Of a stretch of DNA of 57,087 nucleotides, positions 32,410-42,226 are shown one piece after another (positions within the stretch are counted from its first letter, which is position 1; every line of letters starts with the position of its first letter). Both the position numbers and the translations under genes were made by a program. This DNA is from Holtiella tumoricola (GTDB lineage: Bacteria > Bacillota > Clostridia > Lachnospirales > Cellulosilyticaceae), in contig NZ_JAQIFT010000054.1 in assembly GCF_027857615.1 (NCBI RefSeq), positions 1 through 57,087 on the forward strand. The letters run 5' to 3'. Below the pieces are notes generated by a model. The model saw only the letters and a program-made list of their open reading frames with translations, was not told the origin of the DNA and did not search any database.

Positions 32410-33774
32410 GTGAAAACAAAATCTATTATATTAGCAGCAGGACAAGGAACAAGAATGAAGTCAAATACTTCAAAAGTTTTACATGAAATTTTCCATCAAC
32501 CACTTGTTCACTATCCGATAGAAGCTGCTAGATACGCAGGAGCAGAGGAAGTATGCTTAGTTGTAGGACATAAGGCAGAAGAGGTTATGGCTACATTTGG
32601 AGAGACTGTACAATATGCACTTCAGACAGAACAACTTGGAACAGGGCATGCAGTAATGCAAGCTATGGATTTTATAGAAGATGAAGGAGAGGTACTGATT
32701 CTTTATGGAGATACACCTCTTATCACAGCGGAAACAATAGAAAAAATGCTTGCTTTCCATAGAAGAAAGAAAAATGCAGTTACAGTTCTTTCTGCTATTG
32801 TAGATAATCCAACAGGATATGGTCGTATTGTAAGAGATGAAAGCAAACACTTTGTAAAAATTGTAGAACAAAAAGATGCTACAGATGAAGAAAAACGTAT
32901 CTGTGAGATTAATGGAGGAATGTACGTTTTTGAAGCGAAGTTATTAAAATTTGCACTCTCTAAAATCACCAATAATAACGTGCAAAATGAGTACTATTTA
33001 ACAGACACAATAGAGATACTTCTTCATGAAGGGTATAATGTAGATGCAATTGCTATTATGAATCCAGATGATATTTTAGGTGTTAATTCTCGTGCACAAT
33101 TAGCAGAAGCTACCGCAATTATGAAACATCGTATCAATACAAAACATATGGATAGTGGCGTAACTATCATTGACCCACAAAATACTTATATTGATCCATC
33201 TGTTGTCATTGGAAAGGATACTATAGTAGAACCTGGATGTATTATTGAAGGTAATACATCGATTGGTGAAAATTGTGTTATTGGATTTAATACAAAAATT
33301 AAAAATTGTGTTATTGAAGATGAGGTATGTATTGAATCTAGTGTATTAACAGATAGTAAAGTAGAGAAGAATGCACATATTGGACCATTTGCATATATTA
33401 GACCAAATAGTACAATCGGTGAAAAAGTAAAAATTGGAGACTTTGTTGAAATTAAAAATGCTTCAATAGGTAAAGGGACAAAAGTATCTCACTTAACATA
33501 CATTGGAGATGCAGATGTAGGAAGTGGAGTAAACTTTGGGTGTGGTACAGTTGTTGTTAACTATGATGGGCAAAAGAAACATCGTACAACAATTAAAGAC
33601 AATGCTTTTATAGGATGTAATACAAATTTAGTGGCACCAGTAACAGTTGAAGAAGGCGCATATACGGCAGCGGGTTCTACTATCACAAAGACAGTTCCAA
33701 AAGATAGCTTAGGCATAGCTCGTGCGCGTCAAGAAAATAAGGAAGAATGGGTTACAAAAAAACGCCAAAATTAA
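32410..33774 (+). CDS. glmU: Bifunctional UDP-GlcNAc pyrophosphorylase / GlcN-1-P acetyltransferase
   Basis: A 454-aa cytosolic enzyme making UDP-GlcNAc for the cell wall. The N-terminal uridyltransferase domain has SIILAAGQGTRMKS and LILYGDTPLI. The C-terminal left-handed beta-helix acetyltransferase (from about residue 255) has VEIKNASIGKGTKVSHLTYI and GCGTVVVNYDG. I prefer GTG 32410 because GAGAGG lies 11 nt upstream and the family N-terminus starts there; GTG 32401 is only two bases from that site. It precedes prs, as in B. subtilis. Confidence 0.95.
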   Translation: MKTKSIILAAGQGTRMKSNTSKVLHEIFHQPLVHYPIEAARYAGAEEVCLVVGHKAEEVMATFGETVQYALQTEQLGTGHAVMQAMDFIEDEGEVLILYGDTPLITAETIEKMLAFHRRKKNAVTVLSAIVDNPTGYGRIVRDESKHFVKIVEQKDATDEEKRICEINGGMYVFEAKLLKFALSKITNNNVQNEYYLTDTIEILLHEGYNVDAIAIMNPDDILGVNSRAQLAEATAIMKHRINTKHMDSGVTIIDPQNTYIDPSVVIGKDTIVEPGCIIEGNTSIGENCVIGFNTKIKNCVIEDEVCIESSVLTDSKVEKNAHIGPFAYIRPNSTIGEKVKIGDFVEIKNASIGKGTKVSHLTYIGDADVGSGVNFGCGTVVVNYDGQKKHRTTIKDNAFIGCNTNLVAPVTVEEGAYTAAGSTITKTVPKDSLGIARARQENKEEWVTKKRQN

Positions 33775-33815
33775 CCGGAATATTTGCTAAATGTGTATAA
33801 AAACGTTCATATAAG

Positions 33816-33843
33816 TTGCAATTTATCCTCAATATGGTATAAT
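33816..33843 (+). promoter_or_regulatory. Promoter of prs
   Basis: TTGCAA, a 16-nt spacer and an extended -10 TGGTATAAT lie 45 nt before prs. Confidence 0.6.
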
Positions 33844-33888
33844 GTTGTCGATTTAGTGGACGTAGATTCTTAAGGAGGACTTAATCAA

Positions 33889-34845
33889 ATGATTAGAAAT
33901 TATGCTGATATCAAAGTGTTTACCTGCAACGCCCATCCAGCATTAGCTGAAGAAATTGCTAAGTGTCTTGGTGTAACATTAGGTAAATCTGAGGTTTTAA
34001 GATTTAGTGATGGAGAAGTTTCCGTAAAAATTGATGAGAAGGTACGTGGTACTGATGTATTTATTATTCAACCTACATCAACACCTGCCAATGAACATCT
34101 TATGGAATTACTTATTATGATTGATGCGATGAAACGCGCATCAGCAGGCCGTATTACAGCAGTTATTCCATATTATGGATATGCAAGACAAGATAGAAAA
34201 ACTAGAGCGAGAGATCCAATTAGTTCAAAACTTGTTGCAGATATTCTTCAAACAGCAGGTGCTGATAGAGTTCTTACAATGGACCTTCACTGCTCACAAA
34301 TTCAAGGATTCTTTAATATTCCTTTAGATCATTTAGTAGGTATGCCTTTACTTACAAAATACTATACAGATAAATTAGGCGACAATACAGAAGATGTAGT
34401 AGCTGTTTCACCAGACTTAGGAAGTGTAGGTCGTGTTAGAGGATTTGCTACAAAATTAGATATTCCTATCGCAATTATCGATAAAAGAAGACCAAAAGCT
34501 AATGTATCAGAAATTATGAATATCATTGGTGAAGTAAATGGTAAAAGAGTTATCTTAGTTGACGATATGATTGATACAGCAGGTACAATTTGTAATGCAG
34601 CAAATGCATTAAAAGAAAGAGGTGCAACAGCAGTTTATGCTTGTTGTACACATGGTGTATTATCAGGTCCAGCATTAGAAAGAATTGAAGCTTCATCTAT
34701 TGAAGAACTTGTAGTATTAAATACTATTGTTCTTCCACAAGAAAAGAAAATCTCAAAAATTAAAGAGATTTCAGTAGCAGAAATCTTTGCAGATGCGATT
34801 AGACGTATACACGAAGACTTATCAGTTTCTAAATTATTTGATTAA
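33889..34845 (+). CDS. prs: Ribose-phosphate pyrophosphokinase
   Basis: A 318-aa class I PRPP synthase. FSDGEVSVKIDEKVRGTDVF and PYYGYARQDRK are the ATP and ribose phosphate loops, DRVLTMDLHCSQIQGFF is the cation site and RVILVDDMIDTAGT the PRPP loop. It makes PRPP from ribose 5-phosphate and ATP for purine, pyrimidine, His and NAD synthesis. PRPP is also the signal for PurR encoded 5 kb upstream and the co-substrate of Hpt. AAGGAGGA precedes the ATG and a strong terminator follows. Confidence 0.97.
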   Translation: MIRNYADIKVFTCNAHPALAEEIAKCLGVTLGKSEVLRFSDGEVSVKIDEKVRGTDVFIIQPTSTPANEHLMELLIMIDAMKRASAGRITAVIPYYGYARQDRKTRARDPISSKLVADILQTAGADRVLTMDLHCSQIQGFFNIPLDHLVGMPLLTKYYTDKLGDNTEDVVAVSPDLGSVGRVRGFATKLDIPIAIIDKRRPKANVSEIMNIIGEVNGKRVILVDDMIDTAGTICNAANALKERGATAVYACCTHGVLSGPALERIEASSIEELVVLNTIVLPQEKKISKIKEISVAEIFADAIRRIHEDLSVSKLFD

Positions 34846-34854
34846 TAGAGCGTT

Positions 34855-34887
34855 AAAAGGGTTTAGATTTTTATCTAAACCCTTTTT
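34855..34887 (+). terminator. Terminator of prs
   Basis: A 14-bp stem AAAAGGGTTTAGAT and its complement, TTTT loop, five T residues. Confidence 0.92.
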
Positions 34888-34964
34888 GTTATATCTATAA
34901 AAATGTATAATATAAAGTACAACAATACAATGCTATACATAAGCAATAAAATTGGAGGAACAAA

Positions 34965-35537
34965 ATGAAATTAATCGTAGGACTAGGAAATCCTGGCATG
35001 CAATATGAGACTACAAGACATAACATAGGATTTATAGCAATAGATAGATTAGCTGATAAATATAACATTAGTGTTAATAGAAGTAAATTTAAAGCACTTG
35101 TAGGAGAAGGTACGATAGGTGGAGAGAAAGTTATATTAATGAAGCCACAAACTTATATGAATTTGAGTGGAGAATCTATTTCAGCGTGTAAAAGTTGGTA
35201 TAAACTAGAAAATGAAGATATAATTATAATGTATGATGATGTATCTTTAGGGGTAGGAGATATTCGTATCCGCAAAAATGGAAGTAGTGGTGGACATAAT
35301 GGAATTAAGAGTATTATTGCCCATTTAAGTTCAGAAGTATTTCCAAGAGTGAAAATTGGAGTAGGTGAGAAGCCAAAAGGATGGGATTTAGCAGACTATG
35401 TATTAGGCAAGTTTACTCCAGATGATACAAAGGTATTAGATGAAAGACTAAAAGTAGTCTGTGATGCTGTAGAGACAATGGTTGTTAAAAATGTAGATAC
35501 AGCTATGAATAACTATAACGGTAAAATGAGACGGTGA
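34965..35537 (+). CDS. pth: Peptidyl-tRNA hydrolase
   Basis: A 190-aa enzyme that frees tRNA from peptidyl-tRNAs dropped by ribosomes. Catalytic residues are His in TRHNIGF (residue 20) and Asp in IIMYDDVSLGVG; MKPQTYMNLSGES and GGHNGIKSI are conserved. TTGGAGGAA precedes the ATG. It is the B. subtilis spoVC homologue and is followed after 4 nt by mfd, forming the conserved pth-mfd pair. Confidence 0.96.
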   Translation: MKLIVGLGNPGMQYETTRHNIGFIAIDRLADKYNISVNRSKFKALVGEGTIGGEKVILMKPQTYMNLSGESISACKSWYKLENEDIIIMYDDVSLGVGDIRIRKNGSSGGHNGIKSIIAHLSSEVFPRVKIGVGEKPKGWDLADYVLGKFTPDDTKVLDERLKVVCDAVETMVVKNVDTAMNNYNGKMRR

Positions 35538-35541
35538 TCAT

Positions 35542-38500
35542 ATGAATTATGGCAAACAAACACTTATTAAACCATTAGAAGAATTAGAAGGGTTTAATAA
35601 ATTTGTATATGATTTTAATAGTACGCACACAGGGAAAATAGTGGGTACAGTAGATGGATGTAAAGGACACTTGATTTATGCATTAACAAGTGAAACAAAT
35701 AGGATTCCAACAATTATCACTGCGGATGAAGTAAGCGCAAAAAAACTTTATGAAGATTTGCAATATCTATATGAAGGTCGTGAAGTATATCTCTATCCTG
35801 CTAGAGATATACTCTTTTATAATGCAGATGTACATAGTACAGATATTACTGCAGAGCGTATGAAAATCATAGAGAGTTTGCTACAAGGGGAAGAGGCTGT
35901 CATTATTATTCCGGCAGAAGCACTTCTTAATCCTTTATCACCTAAAGAGACTTGGCTCTCCTATCAAAGAGTACTCAAAGAGGGACAAGTTGTTGATTTA
36001 AAAGAACTTAATAAGTATTTGGTTGAGATAGGGTACGAACGTGTTGCAAAGGTGGAAGCAATAGGGCAGTTTGCCATAAGAGGGGGGATTATAGACTTTT
36101 TCCCACCTAATGTTATGATGCCTTATCGTATTGAACTTTGGGATGATGAAATAGACTCTATTCGCACGTTCAATGCTTCTACGCAGCGTTCTGTTGAGAA
36201 GGTAGAACAAATTATTATTATTCCTAATCAAGAGATTATTTTCCCACTTAGTCTATTACAAAAGGCTGCACCAGATATTAAAGCAGACTTGAAAAAAGTA
36301 GTAGAGACATTAAGAGGAGAAGGTAAGAAAGAAAGTGCAAAAAGCATAGAAAGTCAAGTAAAGGAACATTTAGAGCAAATAGAAGAAGGTATAAGTATTG
36401 AAGGATTAGAAACGTATATTCCTTATACTAACCTACAAACGGTTAGCATATTGGACTATTTGCCTAAAAATACAGTTGTGTATATAGATGAACCAGTTAA
36501 AGTTAGAGATAAGTGTGAACGTCTATATGAAGAATATGAGATGAGTATGCTAGATCGATTAAACTATGGCCATCTTTTGCCTAAACAACTTGATTTTATC
36601 TTTAAATATCAAGATGCAGCCTTTAGCTTAATTCAAAAGCCTTTTATCACATTAAATAATTTTATTACTAATGAAGAACATTTTGAAACGGATAATGAGC
36701 TTTCTATTGCTGTATATGAAAATACTACGTTTTATAATAGCCTAGAGTTATTAGAAAAAGATGTTAAGGATTGGAAGGCTGAAGATAAGAAGGTTTTAAT
36801 CTTAGCAGGCCTTAAAGCTAAAGCTATGCGCCTTATGGAAGAACTAGAGGAAAGAGGGATTTTAACAACTTACTCAGAAACCTTACAAGATCCTATTCAG
36901 TCAGGACAAGTAATTATATCAAAAGGTTCACTTAATAAGGGATTTATGTATGAAGGTGCGGGCTTCCACGTAGTCGCAGATAAAGATTTGTTTGGGAAGG
37001 AAAAGAAAAAGCCTAAAGCTTCTAAAAAGCATAAAGGAAGCAAGATAGATAGCTTTTTGGACCTAGTACCAGGAGATTATGTGGTGCATGAAAATCATGG
37101 TATAGGCGTTTTTAAAGGTGTTGAACAAATTGTTATAGAGGGTATAGCTCGTGATAATTTAAAAATAGAATATGCAAATGACTCAACTCTGTACGTAAAC
37201 ATCAATCAAATGGATATGGTCCAAAAATATGTAGGGGCAGAAGGAAAAGCACCTAAGTTGAGTAAGCTAGGTACAGCTGAGTGGAAAAAAGCAAAATCTA
37301 AAGTTAAAGGTGCAGTACAAGATATTGCAAAAGACTTAATAAAGCTTTATAGCAAAAGACAGCATGCTAGGGGATTTGTTTACGAGCCAGATTCTATTTG
37401 GCAAAATGAATTTGAAGAGATGTTTCCATATGAAGAAACAGGGGATCAAATTAATGCCATTGAAGAAGTAAAAGAGGATATGGAAAGTGATAAAATCATG
37501 GACCGACTTGTATGTGGAGATGTAGGATATGGCAAGACAGAGGTTGCTATAAGGGCTGCTTTTAAGGCTGTACAAAACAATAAACAAGTTGCCTACCTTG
37601 TACCAACTACTATTCTTGCACAACAGCACTTCCAGCGATTTGAAGAACGAATGGCTAATTATCCAGTGAATGTAGGTGTGCTCTCAAGATTCCGCACACC
37701 TAAGCAAATTAAAGCAACTTTAGAAGGTATACGTAAAGGAACTATAGATATCGTTATAGGAACCCATAGGCTATTATCTAAAGATGTACAATTTAGAGAT
37801 TTAGGGTTATTAATTATAGATGAAGAGCAACGATTTGGTGTAACACATAAAGAGAAGTTAAAACAGATGAGAACAGAAATAGATGTTTTAACTTTAACCG
37901 CTACCCCTATCCCAAGAACGCTTCATATGAGCCTAATAGGTGTAAGAGATATGAGTGTTCTAGAAGAGGCGCCGTTGGAAAGACGACCTGTTCAAACCTA
38001 TGTATTAGAGTATAGTGAAGACTTTATAAAAGATGCCATACACAGGGAATTAGCTCGTGATGGTCAAGTTTATTTCTTATATAATCAAGTAAGAGACATA
38101 GAAGAAAAGGCTGTACAAGTACAAAAGATGATACCAGAAGCAAAAGTAGGCTTTGCTCATGGGCAGATGAGTGAGCGTGAACTTGAAAGTATTATGCTTG
38201 CATTTATTGAGAAAGAAATAAATGTATTAGTATGTACAACCATTGTTGAAACAGGTCTTGATATTGCTAATGCAAATACGATTATCATTAATAACGCAGA
38301 CCATATGGGTCTTAGTCAGCTTTATCAATTAAGAGGGCGTGTAGGAAGGTCTAATAAACCAGCCTATGCCTACTTGATGTATCAAAAAGATAAGGTGCTT
38401 AAAGAAATTGCAGAAAAGAGACTACAGGCAATTAAGCAGTTTACCCAATTAGGAGCTGGATTTAAGATTGCTATGCGAGATTTGGAAATACGAGGAGCGG

Positions 38501-39072
38501 GGAACCTTTTAGGTGGACAACAACATGGACACATGGAAACTATAGGATATGACTTGTATTGTAAGATGCTTCAACAAGCAGTGGCATTAGAACAAGGAGA
38601 ACCGCTTAAAGAAAACTTTGAAACAACAATAGAGATGAAGATAAATGCTTATATACCAAGCGAGTTTATTACAGATGAAGTTCAAAAACTAGATATTTAT
38701 AAGAAGATTGCCTCTATACAGGGTGAAAAGGACTATTATGAAATGCAAGAGGAGATAGAGGATAGATATGGAACTATGCCACTATGTGTCCAAAATCTGA
38801 TTGATATAGCACTTATTAAATGGGAAGCTAATCAATTAGATATTACTCTTGTTTCTGAGAGTCCAGAAAGTATTTTATTTAAATTTAAAGAAGATGCAGC
38901 TTTAAATCCAGCGGTATTACCTGAGATCGTAGCAGAATACCCTAGAAAGGTAAATATTCTAACAGGTAAAGAACTTAGCCTTAAATTTAATTGTGGGGAT
39001 GTAATCAAAAAAGATAGAATCACTTATATTAAGAATGTGTTACATTCCTTGAAAAAATTGAAGCAGTCATAA
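35542..39072 (+). CDS. mfd: Transcription-repair coupling factor
   Basis: A 1176-aa SF2 translocase that removes stalled RNA polymerase and recruits UvrA. The N-terminal UvrB-like part is followed by an RNA polymerase-interacting CarD-like domain (SFLDLVPGDYVVHENHGIGV, about residues 505-570). The helicase has Walker A GDVGYGKTEVA near residue 660, LLIIDEEQRFGV, and the TRG region QLYQLRGRVGRS. A C-terminal TRCF domain closes it. Length is normal. It begins 4 nt after pth, so it is translated from the same message. Confidence 0.97.
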   Translation: MNYGKQTLIKPLEELEGFNKFVYDFNSTHTGKIVGTVDGCKGHLIYALTSETNRIPTIITADEVSAKKLYEDLQYLYEGREVYLYPARDILFYNADVHSTDITAERMKIIESLLQGEEAVIIIPAEALLNPLSPKETWLSYQRVLKEGQVVDLKELNKYLVEIGYERVAKVEAIGQFAIRGGIIDFFPPNVMMPYRIELWDDEIDSIRTFNASTQRSVEKVEQIIIIPNQEIIFPLSLLQKAAPDIKADLKKVVETLRGEGKKESAKSIESQVKEHLEQIEEGISIEGLETYIPYTNLQTVSILDYLPKNTVVYIDEPVKVRDKCERLYEEYEMSMLDRLNYGHLLPKQLDFIFKYQDAAFSLIQKPFITLNNFITNEEHFETDNELSIAVYENTTFYNSLELLEKDVKDWKAEDKKVLILAGLKAKAMRLMEELEERGILTTYSETLQDPIQSGQVIISKGSLNKGFMYEGAGFHVVADKDLFGKEKKKPKASKKHKGSKIDSFLDLVPGDYVVHENHGIGVFKGVEQIVIEGIARDNLKIEYANDSTLYVNINQMDMVQKYVGAEGKAPKLSKLGTAEWKKAKSKVKGAVQDIAKDLIKLYSKRQHARGFVYEPDSIWQNEFEEMFPYEETGDQINAIEEVKEDMESDKIMDRLVCGDVGYGKTEVAIRAAFKAVQNNKQVAYLVPTTILAQQHFQRFEERMANYPVNVGVLSRFRTPKQIKATLEGIRKGTIDIVIGTHRLLSKDVQFRDLGLLIIDEEQRFGVTHKEKLKQMRTEIDVLTLTATPIPRTLHMSLIGVRDMSVLEEAPLERRPVQTYVLEYSEDFIKDAIHRELARDGQVYFLYNQVRDIEEKAVQVQKMIPEAKVGFAHGQMSERELESIMLAFIEKEINVLVCTTIVETGLDIANANTIIINNADHMGLSQLYQLRGRVGRSNKPAYAYLMYQKDKVLKEIAEKRLQAIKQFTQLGAGFKIAMRDLEIRGAGNLLGGQQHGHMETIGYDLYCKMLQQAVALEQGEPLKENFETTIEMKINAYIPSEFITDEVQKLDIYKKIASIQGEKDYYEMQEEIEDRYGTMPLCVQNLIDIALIKWEANQLDITLVSESPESILFKFKEDAALNPAVLPEIVAEYPRKVNILTGKELSLKFNCGDVIKKDRITYIKNVLHSLKKLKQS

Positions 39073-39145
39073 TTTTATTTTATAATGAGGAAGAAGATAA
39101 TGGATGAATAATAAAGTAAAATTGACAGGCTAAGGAGAGATGGCA

Positions 39146-40204
39146 GTGAAAAAACTAAAAAGAATAATGGCACTAATGCTTGCAAGTACTCTGCTAATGA
39201 CTGGCATAACAGGATGTGCATTTGGAAAGAATTCTACAAGTAATGCGATAGTTGCGATAATAGAGGGTGAAAAGATTCCTGAATCTTTATATAGAATATA
39301 TTTATGGTATACTCAGCAATATTTTGAGCAAATCTCAGGTCCAACTATATGGAATATGCAAATAGAAGGACAAAATACGAGTGATTTAGCCAAACAGCGT
39401 GCTTTAGAGTCTACTATTTTATCAGTAGTAGCAGCTAAAAAAGCAGAAGAATTAGGCGTCCAAGTAACTAAGGACCAAGAAAAAGCGGCTAAAGAAAATG
39501 CGGAGAAATTTGTGAAAAATAATTCTGAGATTATTGAAACCTACCATTTTGGTGAAAAAGACATTGAGAAATTCTTATTGGCTACAGATTTAGTGAGTCT
39601 AGTTGAAGAAAAACTAGGACAAAATTATATGCCTCAAGAAGCTGAAATTACTAAATTTATTGAAGACAACAAAGGGATTTATGAGCAAGTTACGGCAACA
39701 CATGTTCTCTTAAAAACAACAGATGATGCATCCAATGAACTTCCAGAAAATGAAAAAGCTAAAAAATTAGCACAAGCAGAAGAAGTACTTCAAAAAGCAT
39801 TAAATGGAGAAGATCTCTCTAAGCTTGCAACTACGTATTCTGATGATGCTGGTTCTCTTAATCAAGCAGATGGAACACCAGATGGTCAGTATACTTTTAG
39901 AAGAGGGAAAATGGTTAAAGAGTTTGAAGAAGCAGCATTTGCAGGAAAAGATGGTCAAGTATGGCCAGAACTTGTAAAAACTGCTTATGGCTATCATATT
40001 ATTAAAACAGATGCACATATTCCAGCAGATGAAGAAGTAATGCGTAATGAATTTATTAGTGCTTCAAAACGTGAATTTACCAATAATGAATTTAATACAA
40101 TGATTAGTAATGCACAAGTTGAAAAAACCGAGCTTTATGAGGAAATCAATATTATAAATGCTACTGAAGAAACTATAGAAACTGATAGTGCTAGCAAAGA
40201 ATAA
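39146..40204 (+). CDS. Lipoprotein foldase, PrsA-like parvulin peptidyl-prolyl isomerase
   Basis: A 352-aa exported protein. A basic N-terminus and hydrophobic helix end in the lipobox ITGC (Cys24), so it is anchored outside the membrane as a lipoprotein. A SurA-like chaperone region precedes a parvulin domain (about residues 180-290) with ATHVLLKT, ALNGEDLSKLATTYSDDAGS and TAYGYHIIKTD. It assists folding of secreted proteins. I choose GTG 39146, with AAGGAG 8 nt upstream, over ATG 39140, which is only 2 nt from that site. It follows mfd by about 70 nt. The tail is acidic and Thr/Glu-rich. Confidence 0.88.
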   Translation: MKKLKRIMALMLASTLLMTGITGCAFGKNSTSNAIVAIIEGEKIPESLYRIYLWYTQQYFEQISGPTIWNMQIEGQNTSDLAKQRALESTILSVVAAKKAEELGVQVTKDQEKAAKENAEKFVKNNSEIIETYHFGEKDIEKFLLATDLVSLVEEKLGQNYMPQEAEITKFIEDNKGIYEQVTATHVLLKTTDDASNELPENEKAKKLAQAEEVLQKALNGEDLSKLATTYSDDAGSLNQADGTPDGQYTFRRGKMVKEFEEAAFAGKDGQVWPELVKTAYGYHIIKTDAHIPADEEVMRNEFISASKREFTNNEFNTMISNAQVEKTELYEEINIINATEETIETDSASKE

Positions 40205-40230
40205 AACCGCCTTTTATAGGTGGTTTTTTT
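40205..40230 (+). terminator. Terminator of the foldase gene
   Basis: AACCGCCT/AGGTGGTT stem, 5-nt loop, then T residues. Confidence 0.85.
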
Positions 40231-40260
40231 ATATGTAAATGTGAAAGTCTTACTAAAAAT

Positions 40261-40290
40261 GTATATTCTAGAAAAAATAGTAGCATAATA
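40261..40290 (+). promoter_or_regulatory. Sigma-G promoter of spoVT
   Basis: GTATA (fits GHATR), an 18-nt spacer, and CATAATA (fits CATWMTA) match the B. subtilis sigma-G consensus at every defined position. spoVT is a known sigma-G target. It ends 56 nt before the start codon. Confidence 0.7.
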
Positions 40291-40346
40291 TACCTAAAGA
40301 TAAAAGAACATTTATTCCAAATCAGACAATTAAGGAGGTTGTTTAC

Positions 40347-40898
40347 TTGAAAGCAACAGGCATCGTTAGAAGGATAGATGATTTAGGACGTGTAGTTATC
40401 CCGAAAGAAATTCGCCGTACTCTACGTATTAGAGAAGGGGATCCACTTGAAATATTTACGGATCATGATGGACAAGTGATCCTTAAAAAATATTCGCCAG
40501 TAGGAGAATTAAGTGCGTTTGCAAAAGAATACGCAGAAGCTCTTGCTCAAGCTACAGGTCATATTACATGCATTTCTGATAAAGATCAGATTATTGCTAT
40601 TTCAGGAGGCTCAAAGAAAGAATTTTTGGATAAAAGCATTAGTAGTAACTTAGAACGCGCTATAGAAGCACGTAGTCTTTTACATGCAGATAAAGAGGAT
40701 TCTAAGTTTGTACCTATATTATCAGAAGGTAGTACAGAAGGTTATCACTCTGAGATTATTTCTCCTATTATTTGTGAAGGAGATGCTATCGGAGCTGTAA
40801 TTTTCTTATCAACAATTAAAGGAACCCATATGGGCGAAGTAGAAGAAAAGCTTGCACAATCTGCATCTGGTTTTTTAGGACGCCAAATGGAACAATAA
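40347..40898 (+). CDS. spoVT: Stage V sporulation regulator SpoVT
   Basis: A 183-aa protein with an AbrB-type swapped-hairpin DNA-binding domain (MKATGIVRRIDDLGRVVIPK, then IRRTLRIREGDPLEIF) and a C-terminal GAF-like domain from about residue 55. It tunes sigma-G dependent genes in the forespore. The start is TTG, fixed by the family N-terminus and by AAGGAGG upstream. Its promoter matches sigma-G, which fits forespore expression. The gene order spoVT-mazG-hup-rqcP-yabP is close to B. subtilis. Confidence 0.95.
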   Translation: MKATGIVRRIDDLGRVVIPKEIRRTLRIREGDPLEIFTDHDGQVILKKYSPVGELSAFAKEYAEALAQATGHITCISDKDQIIAISGGSKKEFLDKSISSNLERAIEARSLLHADKEDSKFVPILSEGSTEGYHSEIISPIICEGDAIGAVIFLSTIKGTHMGEVEEKLAQSASGFLGRQMEQ

Positions 40899-40940
40899 TA
40901 AGATGCCAGTAACTATTTTAATCTAGTTGCTGGCATCTTA
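40898..40940 (+). terminator. Hairpin after spoVT
   Basis: A long stem (TAAGATGCCAGTAACTA with a near-complement) and 7-nt loop directly after the stop codon. No T-run follows, so termination may be weak. Confidence 0.55.
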
Positions 40941-41033
40941 TGTGTTACAATATAAACAGATTTCTTAGTTAGAATGGAGATTTAATACCATTTAGACTAT
41001 GGTTATCGGGTAAATAGCAAAGGGGTGATGAGT

Positions 41034-41831
41034 ATGGAAAAGAAAAAATATACATACCAAGATTTGAAGGATATTATTGAATTACTGAGAAGTGAAAATG
41101 GATGTGCCTGGGATAGAGAACAAACTCATGAATCCTTAGTACCTTCTCTGATTGAAGAAACATATGAACTAGTAGAAGCGATACAAAACAAAGATACAGC
41201 TAATTTAAAAGAAGAATTAGGCGATGTACTAATGCAAGTAATGATGCAATCACAAATTGCTAATGAAGCCAGTGAATTTACTATGGAAGATGTAATAGAT
41301 GGTATTGCGTCGAAACTAGTATATAGACATCCTCATGTGTTTAAACAGGGAGAAGAAACTAATAATACCAAAGAAATCTTAGAAAATTGGGAGAAACTAA
41401 AAAAGAAAGAGAAAAAACAAGAAACTCAGACGGAGTCCATGGATCAAGTAGCACGTGCCTTACCTGCCCTTATGCGTGCCTATAAAGTGCAAAAAAAAGC
41501 GGCAGAAGTCGGATTTACATGGGATAGCTATGAACCTATACTGGATAAGGTTTTTGAGGAAATTGAAGAGTTGAAAATAGAGATAAAACAGGGAAGATTA
41601 GACAAAATGAATGAAGAATTAGGTGATGTTTTGTTTTCTATGGTTAATTTATCTTATTTTTTAGAAATAAATCCTGAATTTGCCTTGACAAACAGTACGG
41701 AAAAGTTTATAAATAGATTTAGATATATTGAAAATTCGGCGTTTGCTAAGGGAAAACAACTATCGCAAATGACATTGGAAGAGATGGATCAGCTATGGAA
41801 TGAATGTAAAAAAGTTGAATCAAACATCTAA
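41034..41831 (+). CDS. mazG: Nucleoside triphosphate pyrophosphohydrolase MazG
   Basis: A 265-aa protein with two MazG repeats. The first has CAWDREQTHESLVPSLIEET and EELGDVLMQVMMQ; the second has VGFTWDSYEPILDKVFEEIEE and EELGDVLFSMVNLSYF. The EExxE and ELGDV motifs bind Mg. It hydrolyses (d)NTPs to monophosphates, probably cleaning aberrant nucleotides. The ATG at 41034 is chosen because AAAGGGG lies 8 nt upstream, while earlier starts touch it. It lacks the N-terminal methylase domain of B. subtilis YabN. Confidence 0.94.
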   Translation: MEKKKYTYQDLKDIIELLRSENGCAWDREQTHESLVPSLIEETYELVEAIQNKDTANLKEELGDVLMQVMMQSQIANEASEFTMEDVIDGIASKLVYRHPHVFKQGEETNNTKEILENWEKLKKKEKKQETQTESMDQVARALPALMRAYKVQKKAAEVGFTWDSYEPILDKVFEEIEELKIEIKQGRLDKMNEELGDVLFSMVNLSYFLEINPEFALTNSTEKFINRFRYIENSAFAKGKQLSQMTLEEMDQLWNECKKVESNI

Positions 41832-41883
41832 TTTTCAATACATAATATCCATGTAAATGCATGAATAGAGGAGGATTTTTATT

Positions 41884-42159
41884 ATGAACAAATCTGAATT
41901 AGTAGCAGCTATGGCTGCAAAAGCAGAAATTAGCAAAAAAGACGCTGAAAAAGCATTAAAAGCTTTCGAAGATGCAGTTATGGAAGAACTTACAAATGAT
42001 GGTAAAGTTCAATTAGTAGGATTCGGTACATTCGAAGTTACAGAAAGAAAACCACGCGTTGGTAGAAATCCTAAAACAAACGAAGAAATCCAAATTCCTG
42101 GTGGAAAAGCTCCTAAATTTAAAGCTGGTAAAGCTTTAAAAGATGCTGTAAACCAATAA
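41884..42159 (+). CDS. hup: HU-type nucleoid protein
   Basis: A 91-aa protein opening MNKSELVAAMAAKAEISKKD, with VGFGTFEVTERKPRVGRNP and the DNA-binding arm ending in PKFKAGKALKDAV. It bends and compacts DNA as a dimer. Codons are strongly biased, as expected for an abundant protein. AGAGGAGG precedes the ATG. A terminator lies between it and rqcP. Confidence 0.96.
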   Translation: MNKSELVAAMAAKAEISKKDAEKALKAFEDAVMEELTNDGKVQLVGFGTFEVTERKPRVGRNPKTNEEIQIPGGKAPKFKAGKALKDAVNQ

Positions 42160-42175
42160 TAAATGAGAGATAGGA

Positions 42176-42204
42176 GAATCTACACATTTGTGTAGGTTCT
42201 TTTT
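42176..42204 (+). terminator. Terminator between hup and rqcP
   Basis: A stem GAATCTACACA/TGTGTAGGTTC with a very short loop, then TTTTT. It is likely incomplete, because rqcP follows only 23 nt later with no evident promoter. Confidence 0.8.
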
Positions 42205-42226
42205 ATCATTATGGAGGAAATGGTTA

